Part shown: positions 35,621 to 46,482 of the stretch, piece after piece
How positions within the stretch are numbered: position 1 is the first letter of the stretch
How the letters are laid out: the number at the start of each line of letters is the position of its first letter
Assembly (NCBI GenBank): GCA_958295665.1
Contig: OY282560.1
Location: 262,928,641 to 262,992,640 of the forward strand
Reading direction: 5' to 3'
Source: Tipula vernalis
Taxonomy: Eukaryota > Arthropoda > Insecta > Diptera > Tipulidae
Length of the DNA stretch: 64,000 nt
The notes under the pieces: generated by a model
Told to the model about the DNA's origin: nothing
What the model saw: the letters and a program-made list of their open reading frames with translations, nothing else
Databases searched by the model: none
Translations under genes and position numbers: made by a program

Positions 35621-37321
35621 TGGGAAATCTGGGAAAATTTGCAAAAAATTTCCACCGAAAATAAGAAACGGCTGTATAAAATCAGCCTCTGGAGTGTTAT
35701 GCCTGGAGATGGATAACATTGATGTGGTTTGTCAATAGCTATCGAAGGAAAAATTTCTGTTCAATTTTCATTTGGGAAATCGCGGAAAATTTGAAAAAGT
35801 TTCCAGCTGAAAGTAAGTAATCAATGTATAAAACCAGCCTCTAGAGTGTATGTTTGGAGATGTTTTAAATTGATATGACTTGTCAATAGCTATCGCAGGG
35901 CAAAAATTCAGTTTCAGTTTTGAGTGGGAAATCTCGGAAAATTGGATTTTCCAAAAATTATTAGAAAATTTGTATAAAATTAGCCTCTAGAGTGTTATGT
36001 CTTAATACGGATTGCATGACTTGTCAATAGCTATAACAGGGAAAAAATTCAGTTTAAGTTTGCCGTGGGAAATCTCGAAAAATAAGATTTTCCAAAAATC
36101 ATTAGAAAATTTGTATAAAATCAGCCTCTAAAGTGTTATGTGTGGAAATGGATTGCATTGATGTGACTTATCTATAGTTATCGCAGGAAAAAAATTCAGT
36201 TTAAGTTTCTCGTGGGAAATTTCGGAAAATTTGATTTTCAAACAATTATAAGAAAATTTGTATAAAATCAGCCTGTAGGGTTTAGTCTGAAGATGGATTG
36301 CATTGATGTGACTTACCAACTGTTATCACAGGGTAAAAATTCAGTTTCAGTTTACCGTGGGAAATCTCCAAAAATCATTAAAAAATTTGTATAAAATCAG
36401 CTTCTAGAGTCTTATGTCTGGAGATGAATTGCATGACTTGTCAATAGCGATCGCAGGGCAAAAATTCAGTTTCAGTTTCTCGTGGGAAATCTCGGAAAAT
36501 TCGATTTTCCAAAAATCATTAAAAAATTTGTATAAAATCAGCTTCTAGAGTGTTATATCTGGAGATGAATTGCATGATTTATCAATAGCTATCGCAGAAC
36601 AAAAATTCAGTTTCCCGTGGGAAATCTCGCAAAATTTGATTTTCCAAAAATGATTAGAAAATTTGTATAAAATCGGCCTCTCGAGTGTTATGTCTGGAGA
36701 AGGATTACATTAATGTGACCTGTCAATAGCTATCGCAGGAAAAAAATTCAGTCCAAGTTTACAATGGGAAATCACGGAAAATTCGATTTTCCAAAAATAA
36801 TTAGAAAATTGGTATAAAATCAGCCTCTAGAGTATTGTGTCTGGAGATGGATTGCATTGATGTGACTTGTCAATGGGTACCGCAGGAAAAAAACTCAGTT
36901 TAAGTTTCTCGTGGGAAATCTCGGAAAATTTGATTTTCCAAAAAACATTAGAAAATTGGTATAAAATCGGCCTCTCGAGTGTTATGTCTGGAAATGGATT
37001 GCATTGATGTGACTTGTCAATAGCTATCGCAGCAAAAAAATTCAGTTCAAGTTTCCCGTGGGAAATCACGGAAAATTTTAAAAAGTTTCCAGCCGAAAGT
37101 AAGAAATCGGTGTATAAAAACAGCCTCTAGAGTGCTATGTCTGGAGATGGATTGCATTTATGTGACTTGTCAATAGCTATCGCAGGGCCAAAATTCAGTT
37201 TCAGTTTTCAGTGGGAAATCTCGGAAAATTCGATTTTCCAAAAATCATAAGAATATTTGAATAAAATTAGCCTCTAGAGTGTTATGGCTGGAGATGAATT
37301 GCATGACTTGTCAATAGCTAT

Positions 37322-39290
37322 CTTTCGAGTTCATTTTGCATGGCAAGTTATCACTAATACTTTCCAATCCAATTCTATGTCGGACTACGTTATTAACATC
37401 GCAGCCGAAAGTAAATAGATATATGGATTTAAATGAAAAAAATTGTAAATAGCCTTTAACCTAGTCGTGGAAAATATCGGAAAATCTGAAGAATCCACAA
37501 AATTGGATTGAAATCAGCCTCTAGAGTGCATTTCTAAAGTTGAATCGTTTTTATGTGATTGGTCAATAGTTACCGCAGAAAAAAATTCAGTTCAAATTTC
37601 CCGTGGGAAATCTGGGAAAATTTGCAAAAAATTTCCACCGAAAATAAGAAACGGGTGTATAAAATCAGCCTCTGGAGTGTTATGCCTGGAGATGGATTAC
37701 ATTGATGTGGTTTGTCAATAGCTATCGAAGGAAAAATTATGTTCAATTTTTGTTTGGGAAATCTCGGAAAATTTGAAAAAGTTTCCGGCTGAAAGTAAGT
37801 AATCAATGTATAAAACCAGCCTCTAGAGTGTTAAGTTTGGAGATGGATTACATTGATATGACCTGTCAATAGCTATCGCAGGGCAAAAATTCAGTTTCAG
37901 TTTTCCGTGGGAAATCTCGGAAAATTGGATTTTCCAAAAATTGCCTGTAGAGTTTATGTCTGGAGATGGATTGCATTGATGTGACTTACCAACAGTTATC
38001 ACAGGGTAAAAATTCAGTTTCAGTTTCTCGTGGGAAATTGCGGAAAATTCCATTTTCCAAAAATCATTAAAAAATTTGTATAAAATGAGCCTCTAGAGTG
38101 TTATGTCTAGAGATGAATTGCATGACTTGTCAATAGCGATCGCAGGGCAAAAATTCAGTTTCAGTTTCTCGTGGGAAATCTCGGAAAATTCGATTTTCCT
38201 AAAATCATTAAAAAATTTGTATAAAATCAGCTTCTAGAGTGTTATATCTGGAGATGAATTGCATGATTTATCAATAGCTATCGCATAACAAAAATTCAGT
38301 TTCAGTTTCCCGTGGGAAATCTCGCCAAATTTGATTTTTCAAAAATGATTAGAAAATTTGTATAAAATCGGCCTCTCGGAGTGTTATGTATGGAAATGGA
38401 TTGCATTGATGTGACCTGTCAATAGCTATCACAAAGAAAAAAAATTAGTCCAAGTTTCCAATGGGAAATCACGGAAAATTCGATTTTCAAAAAATCATTA
38501 GAAAATTTGTATCAAATTAGCCTCTAGAGTGTTGTGTCTGGAGATGGATTACATTGATGTGACTAGTAAACAGCTATCGCAGGAAAAAAATTCAGTTTCA
38601 GTTTCTCGTGGGAAATCTTGGAAAATTTGATTTTCCAAAAATCATTAGAAAATTGGTATAAAATCGGCCTCTCGAATGTTATGTCTGGAAATGGATTGCA
38701 TTGATGTGACTTGTCAATAGTTATTGCAGCAAAAAAATTCAGTTCAAGTTTCCCGTGGGAAATCTCGGAAAATTTTAAAAAGTTTCCAGCCGAAAGTAAG
38801 AAATCGTTGTATAAAATCAGCCTCTAGAGTGTTATGTCTGGAAATGGATTGCATTTATGTGACTTGTCAATAGCTATCGCAGGGTCAAAATTCAGTTTCA
38901 ATTTCTAGTGGGAAAGTTCGGAAAATTCGATTTTCCAAAAATCATAAGAATATTTGTATAAAATCAGCCTCTAGAGTTTATGTCTGGAGATGGATTGCAT
39001 TGATGTGACTTACTAATAGCTATCGCAGGGCAAAAATTCAGTTTCAGTTTCCCGTGGGAAATCACGGAAAATTCGATTTTCCAAAAATCATTCAAAAATT
39101 TGTATAAAAACAGCCTCTAGAGTGTTATGTCTGGAAAAGTATTGCATTGATGTGACTTGTCAATAGCTATCGCAGGAAAAAAATTCAGTTCAAGTTTCCC
39201 GTGGGAAATCTAGGAAAATTTTAAAAAGTTTCCAGCCGAAAGTAAGAAATTGGTGTATAAAATCAGCCTTTAGAGCTAATGGCTATCGCA
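37322..39290 (+). repeat. internal duplicate of the array's first ~2 kb
   Basis: The sequence from CTTTCGAGTTCATTTTGCAT onward repeats 35310-37321, including about 80 bp outside the inverted leader, and then the same order of variant units. For example, the CTTACCAACxGTTATCACAG variant occurs near 36310 and near 37985. The offset falls from 2012 bp to about 1675 bp partway, so the second copy lost roughly two units. Confidence 0.78.
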
Positions 39291-40655
39291 GAAAAAACAT
39301 TCAGTTTCAGTATCCTGTGGGAAATCTCGGAAAATTCGATTTTCCAAAAATCATTAGAAAATTTGTATAAAATCGGCTTCTAGAGTTTATGTCTGGAGAT
39401 GGATTGCATTGATGTGACTTATCAATAGCTATCGCAGGGCAAAAATTCAGTTTCAGTTTCCCGTGGGAAATCACGGAAAATTCGATTTTTCAAAAATTAT
39501 TAGAAAATTTGTATAAAATCTGCCCCTATAGTATTATGTCTGAAGATGGATTGCATTGATATGACTTGTCAATATCTACCGCAGGAAAAAAGTTGAGTTT
39601 AAGTTTCCCGTGGGAAATCTCGGAAAATTCGATTTTCCAAAAATTATTAAAAAATTTGTATAAAATCAGCCTCTAAAGTGTTATGTCTGAAGATGAATTG
39701 CTGTCAAAAGCTCAAAAGCTATAGCAGGGCAAAAATTCAGTTTCAGTTTACCGTGGAAAATCTCGCAAAATTCAATTTTCCAAAAATCATTAGAAAATTT
39801 GTATAAAATTAGCCTCTAAGAGTGTTATGTCTCGAGATGAATTGCATGACTTGTCAATAGCTATCGCAGGACAAAAATTCAGTTCCAGTTTCCCGTGGGA
39901 AATCTCGGAAAATTCGATTTTCCAAAAATTATTAGAAAATTTGTATAAAATCAGCCTCTAGAGTGTTATGTCTGGAGAAGGATTGCATTGATGTGACTTG
40001 TCAATAGATATCGCAGGAAAACAATTCAGTTTAAGTTTCCCGTGGGAAATCTCAAGTTAAAGTTTCCCGTGGGAAAACTGTTAGAAAATTTATATAAAAT
40101 CAGGCTTGTCAATAGCTATCGCAGTGAAAAAATTCAGTTCAAGTTTCCCGCGGGAACTTTTTTCAAATTCTCCGTGATTTCACACGGGGAACTTCAACTT
40201 AATTGTTTTCCTGCGATAGCTGTTTACTAGTCACATCTATGTAATCCATCTCCAGACATAACACTCTAGAGGCTGATTTTATTCAAATTTTCTAATGATT
40301 TTTTGAAAATCGAATTGTTCGAGATTTCCCACGGGAAACTTGAACTGAATTTTTTTCGTGCGATAGCTATTGACAATTCACATCAATGTAATCCATTTCC
40401 CACGGGAAACTGAAACTGAATTTGTTCCTGCGGTTGCTATTGACAAATCACATAAAACTGATTCAACTTCAGATAAACACTCTAGAGGTTGATTTTATTT
40501 CAATTTTGTGGATTCTTTTGATTTTTCGATATTTTTCACGACTAGGTTAAACAAAGTTTTCCACGTAAGACTATTTACAAAAGTTTAAATTGCAATCTAT
40601 GTATCCTATTTACTTTTGGCTGATAACCTTTTTACTTTCGGCTAACTTTAACAGA

Positions 40656-41057
40656 GTGAAATTAAAGAGCGTATACTTAAAAAACACATTGTTAAATAAT
40701 TAATTACCTCATTTTTAAAATGCTGTTGAAGGTAAAATAAACTAAAGTAATTTGAACTTTTTCGGATTATACAGAGTTTTTTGTAGATTTTGTTATTTCT
40801 GAGTCAGAAAAATTGAATGATTTCAAAGTACGATGTCGGTCGGTTGTTTCTGTCTATTACTTCTCTAATGTCCAAATTAATTGAACGCCCTCAAAATGCA
40901 TATTTAAGATTTCTGCAAAAATAGGAAAGGTTCAGTAAATTTTTCGAGAAATTACTATCAACAAGTGGGTATTGTAACTGACAATTATTTAAAACCCGTT
41001 ATTGCAATTTTCAATTAACTTTAATAACAAGTTATTTAACTTCTAATTGAAACATAT
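40656..41057. other. AT-rich spacer, no gene
   Basis: Nothing beyond AT-rich sequence was seen between the array and the LTR-like segment. Confidence 0.45.
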
Positions 41058-41520
41058 TGTGACGGTGACACCTAGGGTGTAATAGAAGAAGTTAAATGAA
41101 TAGCTCAATGTTTAACTGTACTAAAATGGAATTTTCCATGATAAAATTGTTCTATACTATTCTAACTGGAAAAGTCATGAACCCTCGAGAAGCTAGGTTT
41201 GTGTATATAAAAAGGCGAACAAGATCGAATTGGATTATTCGTATTTGGGTCGCGATAGAGTAAACTTGTAAGATTATTAGTAATTTTTGGTAAGCGATAG
41301 AGTAAAGATTAAACAGGAATTAAAAAGTGAATTAAAAAGTGTTTTTGTGGAAATAAAAATTATAAGTAAACAGTAAAATTTAAGAATAATTTATATAAAG
41401 TGATTTTGTGAATTTTTATTGATAAACTGTGTTGTAATAAATTTTTTGAAATGAATAAATTCGTTGGAGATAAATTAAATTGATTTTGTATTATTCACAA
41501 TCCAGTGATACGAACCTTAT
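41058..41520 (+). mobile_element. LTR-like segment (solo LTR or LTR plus leader)
   Basis: Begins TGTGACGGTGACACCTAGGG, the style of many insect Gypsy-class LTR starts. It contains a TATATAAAAAGG promoter box near 41206 and TTTGTATTATTCACAATCCA near the end. The first ~110 bp match the arms of the element at 19255-21554. No gag or pol frame follows, and no second LTR was found, so a solo LTR is most likely. The right boundary is uncertain. Confidence 0.45.
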
Positions 41521-42237
41521 TTGACAAGGCAAAAACGTAAAAATATTTTAAATGCGGGAAATTTCAGTAGTTAAAGGTTAATTGACAGAACCATGCGGCA
41601 AAAATTGTCTTACAAATGATTTTACAGTTTCATTTTCACAAATTTCTTCCTGTGTGAGTTATTTGATCATATAGACGTAATACCAGTTGCTCTAAAATTA
41701 ATGTAATTAAGTGCTGGTAGAGTAAACAGGTAAACACCTTAGTAGGTACCTTTTGGACTTGAAAAAGGTCCAAAGCAGCTACTAAAACCTTATTTTGAAT
41801 AGAGTTTTCTATTCAAAAGAGTCACAAATATCTCTAGCTTTCCTTCCCAGTTTTCAAATGGAAACAAAGTCAAATCTCCTCTGGCATTTTAAACTTTTCA
41901 AGTTCTTAATTTGACAAAAGTGGCTAATAGAATTAGTGTTTTATTTGGTCGTAGACTTATCATAAACAGGCTATAAGTACGGATTTGTGTGCTGCAGAGT
42001 TTTAATTTTTCTGGTTTGGGGTTCAACCTACTACAAAATTATTTGTCGTTTACCAAAAGTTAAAAAAATTCTTCAATTGTAATCGACATGTGATTCTTTT
42101 ACTGAAATAACAAAAACTGTTCAACATTACGGAAACTACTGGGCTAGAATTACCTGTAGATTTTTGGGACTTAGATGAGCTGCTTGCAACCGAAAATAAA
42201 CCATGGTTGAAGGCTCATCGTGCCTTATGTACAAATA
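41521..42237. other. no gene recognised
   Basis: Mixed-composition DNA without coding motifs. The short inverted pair TTTTGAATAGAG and TCTATTCAAAAG near 41792-41820 is the only structure noticed. Confidence 0.4.
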
Positions 42238-43022
42238 TTAGGTTGGGGAAAGGTATTTAAAGATTTTTGTCACTAGATGGTGTTTGAGATTGCGCCATTT
42301 CAGTGTATAATTTTAGTGAAGATAGTTTTGTATTTCGTCAATAGCGAAATTTCAAAATGTCATTTCAAAATGAGTGATATTTCTGAAAAAATTCGCTGTA
42401 TTTTCCTATATTACTTCGGAAAAGGTAAAAACACTGCCCAAACCTAAGAATAAATTTGTGGTGTTTACAGTCAAGATGCTTTAACGAATGACAAAAATGC
42501 ACCTCGCTCTGGTCGACCAATTACTGAAAAAGTCGATGAAATCGTACAAAAAATCGAAGAAGACCGACACATAAGCAGCCGTGACATTGCGTGAGATATA
42601 CTAAAAAGCTCGGTGTTTCGTCAAAAAAAAAACAGGCCAGAATTGATCAATAGAAAGTGTGTTGCCTTCCATAATGACAACGACAGATCACAGAGATCTT
42701 AGCTGACCCGGAAAAAATTGAGAGAGTTTGACAACGGTGCAAGGTTCGGGCTATACTATACTTTATAGCCCGAACCTAGCACTCTCTGACTACCGTTTGA
42801 TTCGATCATTGGAAAACTTCCTTGGTGGTCTAAAGTTGGCTTCAAAAAGGACTGTGAAAATCACTTGGCCAAGTTTTTAATCAATAAGGCAGAGAAGTTC
42901 TATACCGATTATGAAACTTCCCGAAAAATGGCAAAAGCAAATAGATAATAATGGCAAATATGTACTTAAATAAAAGAAAAATTAAATGACAAAAATCTCT
43001 CAATACTTGTTCCCCAACCTAA
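42238..43022 (+). mobile_element. 785-bp mariner relic with intact ends
   Basis: The ends are TTAGGTTGGGGAAAGGTATT and, in reverse complement, TTAGGTTGGGGAACAAGTAT. Similarity extends to the shared AGATTTTTGTCA. TA flanks both sides (42236-42237 and 43023-43024). Inside is a wrecked transposase: a start at about 42357 (MSFQNE), a basic GRPITEKVDEIV-like helix-turn-helix region (42505-42555), and a C-terminal DYRLIRSLENFLGGL and KWQK-like tail (42785-42950). The central catalytic domain is largely deleted. Near the junction sits GGTTCGGGCTATA, inverted 8 bp later (42743-42777). Confidence 0.85.
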
Positions 43023-43024
43023 TA

Positions 43025-43692
43025 TTTCAAATGAAATTCATTACTATTGGTTTGAAGAATTTTTAAATTTTACGTTGTTATAATAGTTTGAGGACGTAAA
43101 CCGGGCGTACATTTTTTTTTAATTCTACCGCTGTCTAGTTTAGCTATATTTTATTTGACCGGGCATTTTATTTGACAAACATTGCATTCCTATTCCAAAT
43201 CCAATTCTTTGGCAAATAAAATACACTTAGTTTTTGAGTTTTGACTCTTATAATTTGAATAAGCTCCTGACAAATTGTTTCGGACCGATAAGTTGTACTT
43301 GCTTATCCTTTTTCGCCAGGATTTCACTCAGAATACGACTCGCCAGAAATGTGCCATATTTTGCAATGACGAGATTTACTGTATTATATTGAATTTGTAT
43401 GCTATTATACCAATTTCGAAATCATTCAAATAGGATGAAGTTATTACTGTAGAAGATTCATAGTGTTATGTCAATGGTAAACAATTTATTACTAACACAC
43501 CAAATGTCAGAAGTCGAAAAAACTATTGCGGTGGCCTCACACTCAACCAGAGTATTAAATTTTGTTCTCGATACACACTTGGACATCGCAGTTTTAATAC
43601 ATATTGCCAAATTTTTACATTGTGTAATTTCAAACAAATTTATTCCGGTCTTAGACCATTTTAAAGTGTGCTACAAATAATTACTAATAATC
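43025..43692. other. unrecognised sequence with one short open frame
   Basis: The frame at 43468-43680 (70 residues) has ordinary amino-acid composition and a methionine start, but no motif or splice context that I recognise. It is probably chance or a decayed repeat. Confidence 0.3.
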
Positions 43693-43767
43693 AAGATTCA
43701 AGCAATCTTTATTTAATTTTTAATTAATTTTATCAATTAAAAATTAAATAATGATTTCATGAATCTT
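43693..43767. repeat. 75-bp perfect-like hairpin
   Basis: AAGATTCAAGCAATCTTTAT and the following TTAATTTTTAATT are mirrored by the second half, ending in ATGAATCTT, with a loop of about 9 bp. It may be a tiny foldback element or a recombination product. Confidence 0.7.
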
Positions 43768-43865
43768 GCCTTGAATAAGTGTTATAATAAAATTGTTGGT
43801 AAATTAGAGTATTCTTCTTCGTATTTCTTGCGAAACAATATATCACCAAAAAATTTGAACCTATA

Positions 43866-44107
43866 TACTGCCGTGCTAAGAAAAAAAGTCACAAGCGCCA
43901 AATGTCAAAAAATGGGTTATTATATTTGGATTCTGCAAACAAATATCTACTTGTCTGCTCTTTTAAAATTTCTTTTATTAAATGTCATAAAATCCCGTTC
44001 TTTAGTAGTCAAGTTTCATAGTAAGACATGGCAAACAAAAACAGAAAAATTGAAATAACTCAAAACTACAAAAAGGCAAATATGACTTTTTTCTTACCAC
44101 GGCAGTA
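43866..44107. mobile_element. 242-bp TA-flanked MITE
   Basis: The left end TACTGCCGTGCTAAGAAAAA and the right end, reverse complemented, TACTGCCGTGGTAAGAAAAA are about 25 bp long, with TA outside both (43864-43865 and 44108-44109). It is Tc1/mariner-like in target choice. The open frame at 43759-44058 crosses its left end and is not a gene. Confidence 0.8.
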
Positions 44108-44113
44108 TAGGTG

Positions 44114-46345
44114 ACAGCTACCAAGTAAAATAAATTATTGGTAAAGTAATTAAAAAAATATTTTCATAATTGCTCTAAATATTTGTGTTCATTCGTATTA
44201 ATTTCGCACATGCATTTTTTTAATTAATTACAACAGCCGCGAGATAAAAACCGAAACACTGTCAAATTTAATATTACATAATCACCTAAACCATTTTAAT
44301 TCGATGGTAATTAAAACACAAAGACACACAACAAAACTAAAATTTTCTAAACTTTGTATTACCAATCTATAATGATGAACTGGTTTCACATTGACTTTCT
44401 AAATTACATCCATTTGTAACGTTAACGCACAAGATACAAATTGAAATGGTATATGTAATGTACCGAAGTATAAAAGAACGAACGAGTTTGTAAGATGTAG
44501 GTTATACAGTTTCATTTCTCTAAAAAAGTCGAATACATATTTTTGCCCAAATTGAAAGGTAAATCTAATCAATTTTGAAAGGTTTCTCAGTAATCATATA
44601 AATTTGATCTCTCTTCCATAGTCTACTCTAAGACAAGTAATGTGCAAATTGACTTATATTAAATTTTTTTTGGGTGGTCATACTCTACCAAATATTATAT
44701 AAAGCTTAGCTTTATTATGATTGATTGGTTTTCCAAATAGAAAGTAATTGCATATTAATCAAGTGCAGCTAAGTAGTTTACAGGTTAGGTGGGTTAACCA
44801 CCACGTTAATAAATAGTATAATGTTCTATGCAAGGTTATTTATAAATATGAATCTAAAAATTGTTCCCATCACAGTACATGACAAAGACGATTTCTTTTT
44901 TGGTTAATTGAAAATCATGTTAAACGACTAATATGGTAAACAGAGAATGGCATTAGTTAGGTAGCTGCCTCATTTTTGTGTGGGTTGCCAAAACGTAAAG
45001 GAAGTAGAAATCAAAAAAATGTATTAGGATAACGTTTGGAGTTTTCATACCATAAATAAAAAGCTGATTTGGAAAAAAATATTAAAATGCATAGCATTTG
45101 TGAATGATAAACACTAGATTAGTTTGTGCCCTCCACAGCTGTAACAAAAAAAATGTAAACGACGTAGATTTCCGCGTTCTATTTTAATGACACATAATCC
45201 ATAATACAATATAATCCGACTTTTTTCTACCACCTATTCAATAATCCTCTAAGACTTTAAGCCATATCATTTCGATCAATTTAGACAACAAATTATTCGA
45301 CTTTAAACGATTTTGTGTAGCTGCTGATAGATATTAAATTTCCATAAACCAATGATACAGAAGAAAATTAATAATAAACTTGAACTCTGTTTGTATGTTA
45401 ATAGCCATAAAAACTATAATTTAATATCAATGTTTATTTATTACAAAAACAAATAATTTTTGGATTTATTTATCTCGATGTATATGTATGGATAAATATT
45501 TATGATATGCTGAGATAAACATAATTTATGTTAATTGTGTAATTGATATCTTTTTTCTATACGGTTCGATCTAGGAAAATTGTGTACGGTAATTATTATT
45601 CTATGAAAATTAGATTTTTGTTTGATTTGATATGTTAAATTATGTGAGAAGGTGGTAGATAGACTGTGGAGATACTAATATTTTTTTATGGTTATGTTGT
45701 CTCCAAAAGTGATCTTAGTTAATGATTTAATGTAATTTGTTGGATGGCTTGAATGTTAGGTTTTGAAATAATTTATTGCAATGTTTGCTTTAATTAACAT
45801 GGCGCTGTGCTGTTAATGAAATTAATATTTATGTCGGATTTTACTTCCCTGATTACAACAACAATTTAGATGTCTTACTTTGGTAATTTTACAACAAGAT
45901 TGCCCTATATTTAATACCGATTTGGAATAGTTTTAAAAGAAGTTTTTTTTTCTAATAAGAATTATTCCTTCCTAGATGGAAACCTGTAGTTGCCACGTTT
46001 ACCTCCTGGGGCTAAATTCTGATGAAATGTTAATTTTTTTAACATATTTTATTAGTACAAAACAAAAAATAATAATTTTTAGTGAACATTTTTTCATTAG
46101 CAAAAATCGTTAATTCATCAAAGTCCACCCTTACAAATCAAAGTGAAATTTTTCCAAATAACAAAAAAATATTTATGTACATATTTGTTTATAGAAATGC
46201 ATAGCATTCATTCAGGCAATATTTTGTGCAACAAAAATCAGAATTATCGAATACCGCATATTACGCTACTAGGAACGATCTGTTTCTTGGTATTAATACC
46301 TTCATAAGGGAATAATTAGGACATGTTTACTCATATACTGTAAAA
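44114..46345. other. AT-rich upstream or intronic DNA
   Basis: Apart from the possible promoter at 44469-44560 nothing is recognised. An AATAATTAG acceptor-like site lies at 46312-46320, 25 bp before the start codon of the exon at 46346. Confidence 0.4.
44469..44560 (+). promoter_or_regulatory. possible core promoter and 5' UTR exon
   Basis: TATAAAAG (44469-44476) is followed by an ACAGTTTC initiator-like word at 44506-44513 and, at 44559, by AAAG/GTAAAT as a possible donor. The spacing is about 39 bp, longer than the usual 30. It could serve the signal-peptide exon at 46346, with an intron between. This is speculative. Confidence 0.2.
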
Positions 46346-46482
46346 ATGCAGTTCACAGTTCTCATTCTACTAAACTTTTTAGGATTTCTATTGTATACAT
46401 CTTGTAACGTAAAATGTCACAAGGTCTCAATCTGGATTGGCGATGAACGCTCGATGGAGATGGACGTGTTTAGTCTGTCTCC
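46346..46482 (+). CDS. first coding exon of a secreted or membrane host protein
   Basis: ATG in good context (TAAAAATGC) opens a frame that reads MQFTVLILLNFLGFLLYTSC, then NVKCHKVSIWIGDERSMEMD and VFSLSP, and meets CC/GTAAGTG at 46483, a consensus donor. A TAA lies in frame just upstream, which supports the start. The first ~18 residues are a typical signal peptide: a short N-region, a Leu/Ile/Phe-rich core and a small-residue end near Ser-Cys. The exon is phase 2 and 137 bp long. Base composition rises above the flanks and there is no sign of decay. I do not recognise the protein, and the next exon was not found. It is the strongest single-copy gene signal in the window. Confidence 0.55.

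Larger units (their letters stand above)
35310..40655. repeat. 5.3-kb foldback-like array of ~145-bp tandem units
   Basis: About 32 units of 140-150 bp run head to tail from near 35520 to 40130. Each carries TAAAATCAGCCTCTAGAGTG, TTATGTCTGGAGATGGATTG, TGACTTGTCAATAGCTATCG, AAAATTCAGTTT, TTTCCCGTGGGAAATCTCGG and GGAAAATTCGATTTTCC. The last is a 7-bp inverted repeat. At 40150-40655 the units and the leader run in the opposite orientation, so the array has inverted ends. A block beginning at 35310 repeats from 37322. Frames inside are shadows of the unit. Confidence 0.92.

Noticed and set aside
35900..38060. Minus-strand frames (36128-36319, 36827-37069, 37570-37806, 37823-38053) with repeated FPAIxIDKSHQCNP peptides
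   Set aside because: They are translations of the 145-bp tandem unit, frame changes with each unit length, and no start or splice logic is shared.
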